From assembly GCA_900465665.1 (NCBI GenBank), contig UBJO01000020.1, positions 1 through 64,000 on the forward strand: 64,000 bases of DNA, given 5' to 3'. Under the pieces are notes generated by a model. That model ran no database searches. It was not told the origin of the DNA and worked only from the letters and a program-made list of their open reading frames with translations. The position numbers and the translations under genes were made by a program. Shown here piece by piece: positions 35,572 to 44,818 of this stretch. Source of the stretch: Hyphomicrobiales bacterium (GTDB taxonomy: Bacteria > Pseudomonadota > Alphaproteobacteria > Rhizobiales > Rhizobiaceae). Each line of letters starts with the position of its first letter. Position 1 is the stretch's first letter.

Positions 35572-36735
35572 ATGACTACCACTTCCGCAGTTTCCGCTGC
35601 TCGCATCTTCGATGGCACGCGCTGGCACGACGACAGCGCGCTTTTAATCAGTGATGGCCGCATCGATGGGATTGTGGCAATCGATGACGCGGCTGGCGCT
35701 TCGCGCAGGGTTGACTACGATGATCAGTGGATCGTTCCGGGGTTCGTCGATCTGCAAGTCAATGGCGGAGGCGGCATTCGCTTCGGAGACGAAACCTCGG
35801 CAGATGCCATCCACACAATTGCCGCGGCGCATGCTCGCTTTGGCACCACCAAGCTCCTTCCAACCCTCATCACTGACACCGCCGAAGTCACCGCGCGAGC
35901 GTTGGACGGTGGGCGCGAGGCTCGCGCAAAGGGGATTCCAGGGTTTCTTGGCCTGCACCTCGAGGGGCCGCACTTATCGCTTGAGCGGAAAGGCGCGCAC
36001 AATCCATCATTCATTCGCCCAATGTCAGAAGCCGATCTAGCGGCCATCTGCGAGTATCGCCGGGAGAGTGGATTTGTGCTCACGACGATTGCTCCGGAGA
36101 ACGTGACGATTGAGCAGGTCGCTATGCTTGCTAAGGAAGGCGTCGTTGTCAGCATCGGCCACAGCAATGCGACAGCTGCGACCGTGGCGACATATTTCGA
36201 TGCTGGCGCAACGATGGTCACCCACCTGTTCAATGCGATGAGCCAACTCGGCAATAGGGAACCCGGCATAGTGGGCGCGGCCCTGGACGACGGCCGTGTC
36301 CACGCGGGCCTGATCGCGGATGGGATCCACGTTGACCCGATGACAATCAAGGTGGCACTCCGAGCCAAACGCTCGCCCGGGCAGATTTTTCTGGTCACCG
36401 ACGCCATGCAGACGATCGGGACATCTCTCGAGGGCTTCGAGCTTAACGGTAGGGCCATTCACCGAAGTGCGGGGAGCTTGAGGCTGGAGGACGGAACCCT
36501 CGCGGGAGCCGACATCGACATGCTGGCAAGCATCCGGTTTATGCATGCCGTTGTTGGTCTGCCATTGGAGACCGCAATTTCGCTGGCGTCGAGTGCTCCG
36601 GCGAAGGCTGTGGGCGCCGATGGATACCTCGGACACTTGAGGCCATCCTACGTCGCCGATTTCGTTGTCCTCAGCCCTGAGCTAGATCACGTGGACACGT
36701 GGATCGATGGAAGAAACTTCGCTCATCCCCGCTGA
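35572..36735 (+). CDS. nagA: N-acetylglucosamine-6-phosphate deacetylase
   Basis: Hydrolyses GlcNAc-6-phosphate to GlcN-6-phosphate and acetate in the cytosol. The 387-residue amidohydrolase has the metal and active-site motifs GFVDLQVNGGGG, GLHLEGPHL, SIGHSNATAA, THLFNAM and the catalytic Asp in LVTDAMQTIG. It is the first gene of the amino-sugar cluster, with its own promoter. Its product feeds NagB, encoded at 44819. Length and motifs are complete. Confidence 0.95.
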   Translation: MTTTSAVSAARIFDGTRWHDDSALLISDGRIDGIVAIDDAAGASRRVDYDDQWIVPGFVDLQVNGGGGIRFGDETSADAIHTIAAAHARFGTTKLLPTLITDTAEVTARALDGGREARAKGIPGFLGLHLEGPHLSLERKGAHNPSFIRPMSEADLAAICEYRRESGFVLTTIAPENVTIEQVAMLAKEGVVVSIGHSNATAATVATYFDAGATMVTHLFNAMSQLGNREPGIVGAALDDGRVHAGLIADGIHVDPMTIKVALRAKRSPGQIFLVTDAMQTIGTSLEGFELNGRAIHRSAGSLRLEDGTLAGADIDMLASIRFMHAVVGLPLETAISLASSAPAKAVGADGYLGHLRPSYVADFVVLSPELDHVDTWIDGRNFAHPR

Positions 36736-36774
36736 CCGGGGCATGTGGCTAGATGATTAAAGTGGGGGAAGAAT

Positions 36775-37917
36775 ATGCGAGTGGCGATCAATTCCGACGT
36801 AGACTTCATTGTGGCCGCCTACGCGTCGGCCTTTGCGTTCAGCCGCACCCGCACGACGGAGTATATAGAACACACTGGTCTCTCGAACTTTCACGTCATT
36901 GAACACTCCGGTCGTCCAGCCGCAGTATTGGCCTTGATCGAGACAGGTCATTGGCTTGGCGGAAGAGTGGTTCCCGCTTGCAACATCGCTCATGTTGCGA
37001 TCAGTCCCGAGTATCGCGGACTGGGTATTGCCGGAACCATCCTGGACTTCGCAGCTTCAGAGTCCGTCAAGCGCGGCGCTATGGTTGCAAGCCTGTTCGC
37101 CTCGACACGACCGCTTTATCGAAAGTCCGGCTTTGAGCTCGCCGGCTCTGAAATTGTATATGAGGCCGACACAAGCGAACTCTACAAGATAAAAGAGCCG
37201 CTCGAATGCCGTCGACTTGAAAAGGCGCAGGTCCGCGGAGCTATTAAGCCGCTCTACGCGCAGCACTGCCGGACCCAGGCTGGCGTCCTCGACCGCAGTG
37301 ACGCTCACTGGAATGTGCTGCTACAAGCATCGGGCGATGAGCTTGCGACTTATGTCTTCGAGCATGATGGGCAAGATGTCGGGTACATAGTTCTGGACAC
37401 AGGCAGCCCGGAAGGGCTCGTTCTACGCGATTGGGTCGCTCTCTCTGGGGCAACCGCGAGGCAGATCCTGAAGTTCCTCGGCACTTTCTCGACGGTATAT
37501 CCTCGTGTGCGATGGCACGGCGCGCCCCAGGACGCGTTGACGTTCGAGATGCCCGACAAGGGGTGGCGGCTTGTGCACCAGGAGGAGTTCCTGATGCGGA
37601 TAATGTCGCCGAAGCTTGCTCTCGGTGCCCGGGGTTACGAGTGCTCATCCGCAAGGCTAAGGATTGACGTTCTGGGTCCTTCACAAAGACAATCGCTTCT
37701 GCTTACCGTGGAGCACGGCATCGGTACCTGTGAAGAGGATGTATCAGGTGCCGCCGATATCACGATCGGCCTTGCACAGTTTGCGACGCTATACTCCGGT
37801 TTTCGCTCAGCGCAATTTCTGGCTAGGGCGGGCTGGATTGTGGGCGAATCCGCGGCGATAAAGCTTTGTGACAGTATCTTCTCCGGGCCGACTCCGTGGG
37901 TCGGCGAGCACTTTTAA
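36775..37917 (+). CDS. Eis-like GNAT N-acetyltransferase
   Basis: A 380-residue acetyltransferase of the Eis type. The N-terminal GNAT fold has the acetyl-CoA loop VAISPEYRGLGIAGTILDFA (RxxGxA), a second GNAT-like domain lies in the middle, and a C-terminal SCP2-like domain follows. Eis enzymes acetylate amines on varied substrates. Here, in an amino-sugar cluster, a sugar amine is a possible substrate, but that is inference. It follows nagA by 39 bases, with GGGGAAG before the ATG, and overlaps the regulator's upstream region. Confidence 0.82.
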   Translation: MRVAINSDVDFIVAAYASAFAFSRTRTTEYIEHTGLSNFHVIEHSGRPAAVLALIETGHWLGGRVVPACNIAHVAISPEYRGLGIAGTILDFAASESVKRGAMVASLFASTRPLYRKSGFELAGSEIVYEADTSELYKIKEPLECRRLEKAQVRGAIKPLYAQHCRTQAGVLDRSDAHWNVLLQASGDELATYVFEHDGQDVGYIVLDTGSPEGLVLRDWVALSGATARQILKFLGTFSTVYPRVRWHGAPQDALTFEMPDKGWRLVHQEEFLMRIMSPKLALGARGYECSSARLRIDVLGPSQRQSLLLTVEHGIGTCEEDVSGAADITIGLAQFATLYSGFRSAQFLARAGWIVGESAAIKLCDSIFSGPTPWVGEHF

Positions 37918-37928
37918 GGAATAGGCAG

Positions 37929-38768
37929 TTGGATCCAGCTCCTCACGCAGCGCTTATTGCCAGCATTCGGTCGCGCGCGCCGAACATGACGCGGGCGCTG
38001 CAGCGCGTTGCCAACTATGCCTTGGAGGATCCCCAGTCCATTCTCTACAAGAGCATCACCGAGCTCGCCGAGGATGCGCGATCGTCAGAAGCCAGTGTCA
38101 TGCGCTTCTGCCGGGAGCTCGGATTCGCCGGATTCCAGAATTTCAAGCTGGCACTCGCCCAGGAGCTCGCCACCCAACAGCAGCCGAGTCCTGCCAGTGT
38201 TCAAGGCGACACGGTCAACGACCTCATTGAGACCGCCAGAACCGCTCTTAACGAGACCGAGAGGTTGCTTGATCGCCGGACCATCGAGACGGTTGCGAAT
38301 GAACTCCTGAAAGCGAGCCACATAGAAATTTTCGGTGTCGCTGCGTCGGCGATTACCGCCCAATATCTCGAGTATAAGCTTGCGCGGCTCGGTCTGCAGT
38401 CACACATTCCTCGCGACGCTCATCTCGCGACAATGGCTGCGGCGACGTCCAGCTCGAAGGATGTCTTCTTCTTGGTTTCCAACTCAGGATCGACGCTGGA
38501 CACCGTTAAAATCGCGCAGCTGGCACATGCTCGCGGAGCGCGGGTTGTGGGGATCACCAGCCGCATCAAAAGCCCGCTCGCAGCGGTTTGCGATTTCATT
38601 CTTCTTGCTTCGTGGCCTGAAACACCCCTAACGGGCGGCGCTTATCCGTCGAAGATTAGCGAGTTGCTGATTGTTGACGCGATTGCTTCCTATATCACCA
38701 AGGCCGCGCCAGAACGTCTTGATATCATTCGTGAAACAGCGCAGAGCGTCACGGATAGAAGCATATAG
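37929..38768 (+). CDS. RpiR/MurR-family transcriptional regulator
   Basis: A 279-residue regulator. The N-terminal RpiR helix-turn-helix (ITELAEDARSSEASVMRFCRELGFAGFQNFKLALAQEL) is followed by a SIS sugar-phosphate-sensing domain (IFGVAASAITAQYLEYKLARLG, FFLVSNSGSTLDTVKIAQLAHARGA). Such proteins sense an amino-sugar phosphate, for example GlcNAc-6-P or ManNAc-6-P, and control catabolic genes. I chose the TTG at 37929, with AAGGA eight bases upstream, over the GTG at 37896. Probable operators are the TGAC-N7-GTC(A/G) elements before nagA and nanE. Confidence 0.9.
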   Translation: MDPAPHAALIASIRSRAPNMTRALQRVANYALEDPQSILYKSITELAEDARSSEASVMRFCRELGFAGFQNFKLALAQELATQQQPSPASVQGDTVNDLIETARTALNETERLLDRRTIETVANELLKASHIEIFGVAASAITAQYLEYKLARLGLQSHIPRDAHLATMAAATSSSKDVFFLVSNSGSTLDTVKIAQLAHARGARVVGITSRIKSPLAAVCDFILLASWPETPLTGGAYPSKISELLIVDAIASYITKAAPERLDIIRETAQSVTDRSI

Positions 38769-38850
38769 TTTCCCGCATTTTGAAACTCGAAAACACGTCA
38801 AAGCTTAACCAAAATTAATTTTGGCGGAAATTTTCATCAAAAAAAATATC

Positions 38851-38879
38851 TTGACGGATACTGTCGTTACTCCTAGCGT
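38851..38879 (+). promoter_or_regulatory. Promoter/operator upstream of nanE
   Basis: TTGACG (38851-38856) with TAGCGT 17 bases downstream. The overlapping element TGAC-GGATACT-GTCG (38852-38866) matches the nagA element in spacing and in most bases. It probably drives the nanE-to-nanEK operon. Confidence 0.6.
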
Positions 38880-38908
38880 CACCCCAACAAAAAGCGGGAA
38901 CTAAAACA

Positions 38909-39613
38909 GTGACGCATATTCTGAAAGACCTGCAGGGCGAGCTAGTCGTCTCCTGTCAGGCAGCGGAGGAAAGTCCGCTGCATCCCACCGAGATCATCGT
39001 CGCGCTGGCTCGCGCCGCGCAGATGGGCGGGGCAAAGGCAGTGCGCATCGAAGGTGTCCACAACGTCGCGGCCGTCCGAAGCGCCGTGACCGTGCCAGTT
39101 ATAGGCATCACCAAAATTTCTCATCCCGACAGTGACGTTTACATCACGCCAACCGTTAGCGACGCGCAGAAGCTGTCTCACGCTGGGGCTGATATCGTGG
39201 CGTTCGACGCAACACTGCGCCAGCGCCCTTTCAGCGCCGCGGACATTATTGCTGAGATCCATCTCGCTGGAAAAATTGCGATGGCCGACATCAGCACGCT
39301 GGAAGAGGCGAGGCAGGCAATGGCGTCCGGAGCGGACTTCGTGGGAACCACGTTGTCTGGATACACGCCATACTCTCCGCAGGTTGAGGATCCCGATTTT
39401 GGACTGATGCGTGACCTTGCAGCGGCAAGGATTCCTTTTGCGGCCGAAGGCCGGATCTGGGAGCCTTCCCAGGCGCGCCTCGCGCTAGAATACGGCGCAA
39501 CCTTCGTCGTCGTTGGTTCCGCCATTACCCGTCCCGACGTGATTACACGCCGATTTGCAGACGCCGTAGCCGCGTTGCGGCTCGACCCCGAGTACAATGG
39601 AGAAATGAAATGA
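38909..39613 (+). CDS. nanE: N-acetylmannosamine-6-phosphate 2-epimerase
   Basis: Converts ManNAc-6-P to GlcNAc-6-P, the substrate of NagA. The 234-residue TIM-barrel protein has LVVSCQA near the start, GAKAVRIEGVHNV, GADIVAFDATLRQRP, GKIAMADIS with the catalytic Lys, GADFVGTTLSGYTP and the phosphate site VVVGSAITRP. The GTG start gives the usual N-terminus. It overlaps the next gene by four bases. A second NanE is present as the N-terminal half of the fusion at 45571. Confidence 0.92.
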   Translation: MTHILKDLQGELVVSCQAAEESPLHPTEIIVALARAAQMGGAKAVRIEGVHNVAAVRSAVTVPVIGITKISHPDSDVYITPTVSDAQKLSHAGADIVAFDATLRQRPFSAADIIAEIHLAGKIAMADISTLEEARQAMASGADFVGTTLSGYTPYSPQVEDPDFGLMRDLAAARIPFAAEGRIWEPSQARLALEYGATFVVVGSAITRPDVITRRFADAVAALRLDPEYNGEMK

Positions 39614-40623
39614 GCAGGAAATTTCGTGTAGCGGTAATCGGAGCCGGGTTCATGGGCTCGATGCATGCGCAAATCTTCGCCAGAGAGCCGCGTGCCGAGC
39701 TCGTTGCGATCGTCGACCAGAACATCGATCGTGCGACGCAGGTCGCCAAGGAGCTTGGAGGCAACGTCAAGGCCTATGCATCTCACGCAGAGCTTCTCGC
39801 TGCCGAAGAACTCGATCTCGTCAGTATCTGCACGCCAGACCACCTGCATCTGGAGCCTGCGCTTGCTATTGCCGCGAAGGGTGTCAACCTCTTCGTGGAG
39901 AAGCCTATCGCTTCGACGATCGAAGATGCCCAGAAGATCGTAGACGCCTGCAAGGCAAACAACGTCAAGCTCGGTATCGGATATCTGCTGCGTTTCGACC
40001 CTCGCTACTACAAGGCTCGCGAGCTGATCACTTCTGGTCAAATCGGCGCTCCGATCCACATTTACGCGCGCCGCAATAGCGCCCGGACAGAAGGTCCGAA
40101 GCGTTACGCAGGCACTCTTCCGCTCGCCCTGCACGTTACCGTTCACGACGTCGACATGGTTCTTTGGATGCTCGAAGGGCAGACGCCAGTAAGCGTTTAT
40201 GCGCAGCAGACGGACATCCTTCTCGGTTCAATCGGTACTCAGGACACGATCGCAGGCATAGTTCGCTTCTCCGGCGGCACGGTTGTCAACTTTGAGAGCG
40301 CATGGTCGCTCCCGGCAGGCGCTCGCCACATGATCGACGCTCGCATGGAGCTGATCGGGACCGAAGGATCTTTCGAAGTCCAGTGCGGCGACAGCGGCCT
40401 CTACTTTGCTGACAACCAGACATCCCGCGAAATCGACACCCAGCATTGGCCGATCATCGAGAGCCGCGTCGGCGGCGACCTGAAGCTGCAGCTGGCCAGC
40501 GTTCTGGAATGGCTCGATGGCGGGCCGTCGCAGGTCGCAAGCGGCGAGGAAGCCATTCGCTCGCTGGAACTTACCCGTGCGCTTATCCGCTCGGCCGAAA
40601 CTGGGGAGGTTGTGAAGCTCTAA
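39610..40623 (+). CDS. Gfo/Idh/MocA-family oxidoreductase
   Basis: A 337-residue NAD(P)-dependent sugar oxidoreductase. The Rossmann motif is AVIGAGFMGSMHAQIFARE, followed by the family Lys motif LFVEKPIAST and the barrel-side segment LPLALHVTVHDVDMVLWML, whose His residues are typical of sugar dehydrogenases. The substrate is unknown. In sialic-acid clusters such enzymes act on anhydro- or modified sialic acids, but no nanA lyase is present here. It is coupled to nanE by an ATGA overlap and followed closely by the ABC transporter. Confidence 0.88.
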   Translation: MSRKFRVAVIGAGFMGSMHAQIFAREPRAELVAIVDQNIDRATQVAKELGGNVKAYASHAELLAAEELDLVSICTPDHLHLEPALAIAAKGVNLFVEKPIASTIEDAQKIVDACKANNVKLGIGYLLRFDPRYYKARELITSGQIGAPIHIYARRNSARTEGPKRYAGTLPLALHVTVHDVDMVLWMLEGQTPVSVYAQQTDILLGSIGTQDTIAGIVRFSGGTVVNFESAWSLPAGARHMIDARMELIGTEGSFEVQCGDSGLYFADNQTSREIDTQHWPIIESRVGGDLKLQLASVLEWLDGGPSQVASGEEAIRSLELTRALIRSAETGEVVKL

Positions 40624-40678
40624 TCCGAAACTGCCTAAAGCATCCATGCAACTCATTGAAGATGAAAAGGGGAATGAC

Positions 40679-41971
40679 ATGAAAAGACGCCACCTTCTTG
40701 CTTTGACGATCGCACTTTCGGCGACAGCCGCGATTCCTGCACTCGCGCAGGATGCGGCCAAGCCGTACGAGGGCACGCAGCTCGCCGTCCTGATGGAAGG
40801 ACATCCGACTACCGATGGCATCCAGGCGATGCTTCCGGAGTTCACCAAGGAAACGGGTATCGAAGTCCAGCTCGAAGTCGTGCCGGAATCCGACATCACG
40901 GCCAAGATGCTTCTCGAGTTTTCTTCTGGCTCGGGCCGCTATGACGTTGTCCAGAACAACATCATCTACATTCCTGGTTTTGTGAAGGCCGGCTACATCG
41001 ACCCGCTCGACGAACTGGCAACCAAGCTTCCCAAGTACCTCGACAAGTCGGACTTCGTTCCGGGTTACCTGAATACCAACGTTGTCGACGGCAAGCTCTA
41101 CGGTCTGCCCGTCTACGGTGAGAGCACCTTCCTGATGTACCGGAAGGACCTGTTCGAGCAGTACGGCATCCAGCCTCCCAAGACCTTCGACGATGTCACT
41201 GCCGCCGCAAAGACGATCAAGGAAAAGTCTGACGGCAAAATCGCTGGCATCACCATGCGCGGCGCCCAGGGCATCCAAAACGTATACGTGTGGGCTGGCT
41301 GGCTCTGGGGTTATGGCGGTGAATTCATTGGCAGCGACGGCAAGTCCGCTCTCGGCACTGACGAAGCGGCCAAGTCCCTCGATGCCTTCGCCACGACGCT
41401 TCGCGAATACGGCCCAGTGGGCGTCGGGAACTTCGGTTGGGAAGAAAACCGCGTCCTTTTCCAGCAGGGCAAGGCAGGCATGACGATGGATGCCACCGTC
41501 AACGGTGCATTCAACGAAGATCCGTCGGTTTCGTCGGTCGTGGGCAAAGTCGGGTACGTCCCGGTTCCGGCCCAGAGCGACAAGCTGAAGGGCGGTTCGT
41601 CTTCGCTGGCGGTACATAGCCTCTATGTCACCAACGCCTCGAAGCAGAAGGAAGCGGCATGGCTGTTCGCATCCTGGGCAACTGCCAAGGAACAGCAGAT
41701 CAAGTCCTTCGGCATTGCGCCGAACTCGGGCGTGACTTCGCAGGCAGCGTTGAATTCCGAAGAGTTCAACAAGCGCTATGGCGCCTTCAAGGAAGCCATG
41801 CTCGGATCCATCGCGAAGGGCAACCCGCAGTACCTGCCCACGGTTCAGGCCGCGAACGAGATCATCAACAACGCTGGCATCGCCGTCTCCAAGGCAATCG
41901 CTGGAACGGCTTCCGCCAAGGATGCTCTCGCTGAAGCGAACACCGCCAACGACGCGGCGCTCGCACGTTAA
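40679..41971 (+). CDS. ABC transporter sugar-binding protein (CUT1 type)
   Basis: A 430-residue periplasmic binding protein. A signal peptide covers about residues 1-24 (RRHLLALTIALSATAAIPALAQ). The mature protein has the extracellular solute-binding family 1 pattern: EGTQLAVLMEGHPTTDGI, SSGSGRYDVVQNN, YGLPVYGESTFLMYRKDLFEQYG and GKAGMTMDATVNGAF. By context it binds an N-acetylated amino sugar. I chose the ATG at 40679, preceded by AAGGGGA; the longer frame from 40646 is upstream sequence. A strong hairpin after its stop probably keeps its mRNA level above that of the permeases. Confidence 0.92.
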   Translation: MKRRHLLALTIALSATAAIPALAQDAAKPYEGTQLAVLMEGHPTTDGIQAMLPEFTKETGIEVQLEVVPESDITAKMLLEFSSGSGRYDVVQNNIIYIPGFVKAGYIDPLDELATKLPKYLDKSDFVPGYLNTNVVDGKLYGLPVYGESTFLMYRKDLFEQYGIQPPKTFDDVTAAAKTIKEKSDGKIAGITMRGAQGIQNVYVWAGWLWGYGGEFIGSDGKSALGTDEAAKSLDAFATTLREYGPVGVGNFGWEENRVLFQQGKAGMTMDATVNGAFNEDPSVSSVVGKVGYVPVPAQSDKLKGGSSSLAVHSLYVTNASKQKEAAWLFASWATAKEQQIKSFGIAPNSGVTSQAALNSEEFNKRYGAFKEAMLGSIAKGNPQYLPTVQAANEIINNAGIAVSKAIAGTASAKDALAEANTANDAALAR

Positions 41972-41982
41972 TGGAAACCACG

Positions 41983-42008
41983 CCACGTCCGGGGAACCCC
42001 GGACGTGG
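41983..42008 (+). repeat. Intra-operon mRNA hairpin
   Basis: The perfect 12-bp stem CCACGTCCGGGG/CCCCGGACGTGG around a 2-base spacer lies 11 bases after the binding-protein stop and before the first permease. There is no T-run, so it should stabilise the upstream mRNA or cause partial attenuation rather than full termination. Confidence 0.75.
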
Positions 42009-42028
42009 TCCAGAATTTGGGGATCGTG

Positions 42029-42901
42029 ATGTCCAGGGACGCAACGAAACTTTTCTACCAGCCAGTCATCGCGTTCTTTGGAACTGCCTCGGTGGTTATC
42101 ACCGTCTACGTGCTCTGGCTGACATTGCATAACATCAGCCTGCTGCGACCTGGAAGCGAACAGTTCATCGGCCTTCAGAACTACGTACGGCTACTATTCG
42201 ATACGCGAGGACTGAGCGCGCTTTGGAGAACTGTCCTCTTCACGGTCTGCGCAACGGCGATTGAACTTGTCCTCGGGTTGGCTATTGCATTGCTCCTCGA
42301 CAAGGAATTTCACGGCAAGAAGATTGCTCGCGCGATCATGCTGGTTCCGATCGTCATGACACCGATCGTTGTAGGCCTCACGTGGCGCTTCATGTTCGAC
42401 CCATCGAGCGGAATGGCAAACTATCTGCTGTCCTTGATCCATCTCGGACCCGTCGACTGGCTAGGCAATCCTAGCGTCGCAATCTTCTCTGTGATGATTG
42501 CCGACATATGGCAGTGGACGCCGTTCGTCGTTCTGTTGACAATGGCTTCGCTTGAATCCTTGCCCGGCGATCCACAGAACGCCGCACGGGTAGACGGCGC
42601 GAGAGAATGGCAAGTGTTATGGCACATCACGTTGCCCGCCTTGCATCGTGCGCTTCTCGTTGTCGCGCTGATCCGAGCCATCGACAGCGTCAAGACCTTC
42701 GACATCTTTTACATCATGACCCGCGGCGGCCCGGCGCTGTCCACGGAAACTCTAAACCTCTACGGCTACATCTCGGCCTTCACGAACTTCGACATCTCCT
42801 ATTCGCTGACAATTGCGATGGTCCTGACGATCTTCACCAACGTCGCCCTGCTTCTGCTGTACAACTTGGCCTTCAAGGCTCAGGCGAGAGGAGCCGCATA
42901 A
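42029..42901 (+). CDS. ABC transporter permease (MalF/UgpA-like)
   Basis: A 290-residue inner-membrane protein with about six transmembrane segments. The cytoplasmic EAA loop that contacts the ATPase reads VDGAREWQVLWHITLPALHRALL. I chose the ATG at 42029, with TTGGGGAT just upstream; the GTG at 42005 lies within the operon hairpin. It pairs with the next permease, whose ATG overlaps its stop by one base. Confidence 0.9.
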   Translation: MSRDATKLFYQPVIAFFGTASVVITVYVLWLTLHNISLLRPGSEQFIGLQNYVRLLFDTRGLSALWRTVLFTVCATAIELVLGLAIALLLDKEFHGKKIARAIMLVPIVMTPIVVGLTWRFMFDPSSGMANYLLSLIHLGPVDWLGNPSVAIFSVMIADIWQWTPFVVLLTMASLESLPGDPQNAARVDGAREWQVLWHITLPALHRALLVVALIRAIDSVKTFDIFYIMTRGGPALSTETLNLYGYISAFTNFDISYSLTIAMVLTIFTNVALLLLYNLAFKAQARGAA

Positions 42902-43710
42902 TGCGCAAGCTGCTATTCTACATCGCCATCATCGTCCTTCTGGTTGCCGTTCTCTTCCCGCTCTACTGGGTGGTGGTGACCTCGGTTAAAACGACGAAGG
43001 ATGCGTTTGCAATTCCGCCAGTCTGGTTTTTTGAACCGACCTGGGAGAACTACCATCGCATCCTCAACAATGGCCCATTCATCCGGGCGTTCTTCAACAG
43101 CGTTCTCATATCGTTCAGCGCGAGCATCATCTCGGTGATGATCGGGGCCCTGGCGGCTTATGGCCTCGTAGCTCAGGAGGAACCCGTTCGCCGCAAGAAC
43201 GAGAAGTTCGTCCTAAGCCTGCGCATTGCGCCGCCGCTGATCTTCATCATTCCGACCTACTTCCTGGCGGCGCAGCTCAAGCTGCTCAACAATCACTGGG
43301 TCATCATTGCGGTCTACGCGTTCATCAACGTACCGTTCGCAATTTCCCTTCTCATCACTTTCTTCGAGGACATTCCGCGGGAGTTGCGGGATGCAGCAAA
43401 GGTGGATGGGGCACGTGAAATGACGATCTTCTGGAACGTGTTCCTACCGGTCGCAAAAGGCGGGATCGTCGCGACGCTTATCCTGTGCGTCCTCTTCACC
43501 TGGAATGAATTCTTCGTCGCCCTCGTTCTCACCGGACGAGACACTCAAACCCTGCCTGTAAGCATCACCTCGTTCCTGACGTTCCAAGGCGTTCAGTGGG
43601 GTCCTCTGACCGCGGCCGCAACGCTCGTGATGCTGCCAATGCTCGTGCTTGGCATGCTGGTTCAAGGACAAGTCGTACGCGGCATGTCCCTCGGCAGTAT
43701 TAAAGGATGA
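42901..43710 (+). CDS. ABC transporter permease (MalG/UgpE-like)
   Basis: A 269-residue inner-membrane protein with six predicted membrane segments, starting MRKLLFYIAIIVLLVAVLFPLYWVVVTS. The EAA loop is AAKVDGAREMTIFWNVFLPVAKGGI. It completes the CUT1 channel. A longer open frame from 42607 runs through the previous gene and is not used. Its end overlaps the ATPase start by four bases. Confidence 0.9.
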   Translation: MRKLLFYIAIIVLLVAVLFPLYWVVVTSVKTTKDAFAIPPVWFFEPTWENYHRILNNGPFIRAFFNSVLISFSASIISVMIGALAAYGLVAQEEPVRRKNEKFVLSLRIAPPLIFIIPTYFLAAQLKLLNNHWVIIAVYAFINVPFAISLLITFFEDIPRELRDAAKVDGAREMTIFWNVFLPVAKGGIVATLILCVLFTWNEFFVALVLTGRDTQTLPVSITSFLTFQGVQWGPLTAAATLVMLPMLVLGMLVQGQVVRGMSLGSIKG

Positions 43711-44807
43711 TCGGCATGACTATCGCCACCAACCACTCTCTATCTCTTCGCAAGATCACCAAATCCTACGGCGATGTCTCTGTCCTCAAGGGCATCGACG
43801 TCGAGGTTTCCGAAGGCGACTTCATCGTCCTGCTCGGACCATCGGGCTGTGGCAAGTCCACGCTGCTTCACGCAATTGCCGGACTTCATCCGATCGATTC
43901 AGGGAACATCGTAATCCAGGGTAAGGATGTCACCGACATCCCGACGCGAGAGCGCGACGTCGCCATGGTGTTTCAGAGCTACGCGCTCTACCCCAACATG
44001 ACGGTAGCCCAGAACATTGGGTTCCCGCTGCGGATGCGCAAGCTTTCCCGCGAAGCAATCGCCGAGAGCGTTGCCGAGGTCGCGAAGCTTCTTCAAATCG
44101 AGCCGCTTCTCGAGCGAAAGCCGCGCGAGCTATCCGGCGGCCAAAGGCAGCGCGTGGCCATCGGACGCGCGCTGGTACGCGATCCGAAGGTCTTTCTCTT
44201 CGATGAGCCGCTGTCAAACCTCGATGCGACGCTTCGTGTCGAGACCCGCGCAGAGATCAAGAGGCTGCACGAGCGTATCGGCAAAACCATGGTTTATGTC
44301 ACCCATGACCAGATCGAAGCGATGACTCTCGCAACCCGGATCGTGGTCATGAACAAGGGCGACATCCAGCAGATCGGGACGCCATACGAGGTCTACCACA
44401 AGCCAGCCAATACCTTCGTTGCGCGCTTCGTCGGGTCTCCCTCGATGCAGTTCATCACTGGACGGGTTCTCAAGAGCGGGGATGGCGTAAGTTTCAGCGA
44501 TGGAAAGGACTGGACCCTGCCGCTTCCGTTCCCGGAGCTGGTGGCTGACCCGAACAGGGAAGTGATCCTCGGCGTGAGGCCGGAACATATCAAACTCGTG
44601 CCCGCCGACCAGGAAGGTCACGATGCGCTGGTTGACCTCGTCGAGTCGACGGGTCCGGAAGACAACGTCACGCTTTCCGTCAACGGTCAAAAGGTGACAG
44701 CGCGCCTCGAGACTGGCAGTACGAAGTCCGGACAGACGGTGAAAGTGCAGATTGCAACGGACAAGGTCTCGCTGTTTGACGCGGCGAGCGGAAAACGCCT
44801 GAACTAA
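43707..44807 (+). CDS. ABC transporter ATPase (UgpC/MsmK-like)
   Basis: A 366-residue ATPase powering the amino-sugar importer. Walker A is GPSGCGKST, the Q-loop lies in VAMVFQSYALYPNMTV, the signature is LSGGQRQRVAIGRALV, Walker B is VFLFDEPLSNLDA and the switch is VTHDQIEAM. The C-terminal ~120 residues form a TOBE/MalK-type regulatory domain (VILGVRPEHIKLV). The start could be the ATG at 43707 or at 43716. It is the fourth transporter gene and precedes nagB by 11 bases. Confidence 0.93.
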   Translation: MIGMTIATNHSLSLRKITKSYGDVSVLKGIDVEVSEGDFIVLLGPSGCGKSTLLHAIAGLHPIDSGNIVIQGKDVTDIPTRERDVAMVFQSYALYPNMTVAQNIGFPLRMRKLSREAIAESVAEVAKLLQIEPLLERKPRELSGGQRQRVAIGRALVRDPKVFLFDEPLSNLDATLRVETRAEIKRLHERIGKTMVYVTHDQIEAMTLATRIVVMNKGDIQQIGTPYEVYHKPANTFVARFVGSPSMQFITGRVLKSGDGVSFSDGKDWTLPLPFPELVADPNREVILGVRPEHIKLVPADQEGHDALVDLVESTGPEDNVTLSVNGQKVTARLETGSTKSGQTVKVQIATDKVSLFDAASGKRLN

Positions 44808-44818
44808 GCGGAACAGTC

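Noticed and set aside
42607..43710. A 367-residue fused permease frame
   Set aside because: The first third runs antisense-like through the preceding permease in the wrong frame; the true start is the ATG at 42901 with a normal permease N-terminus.
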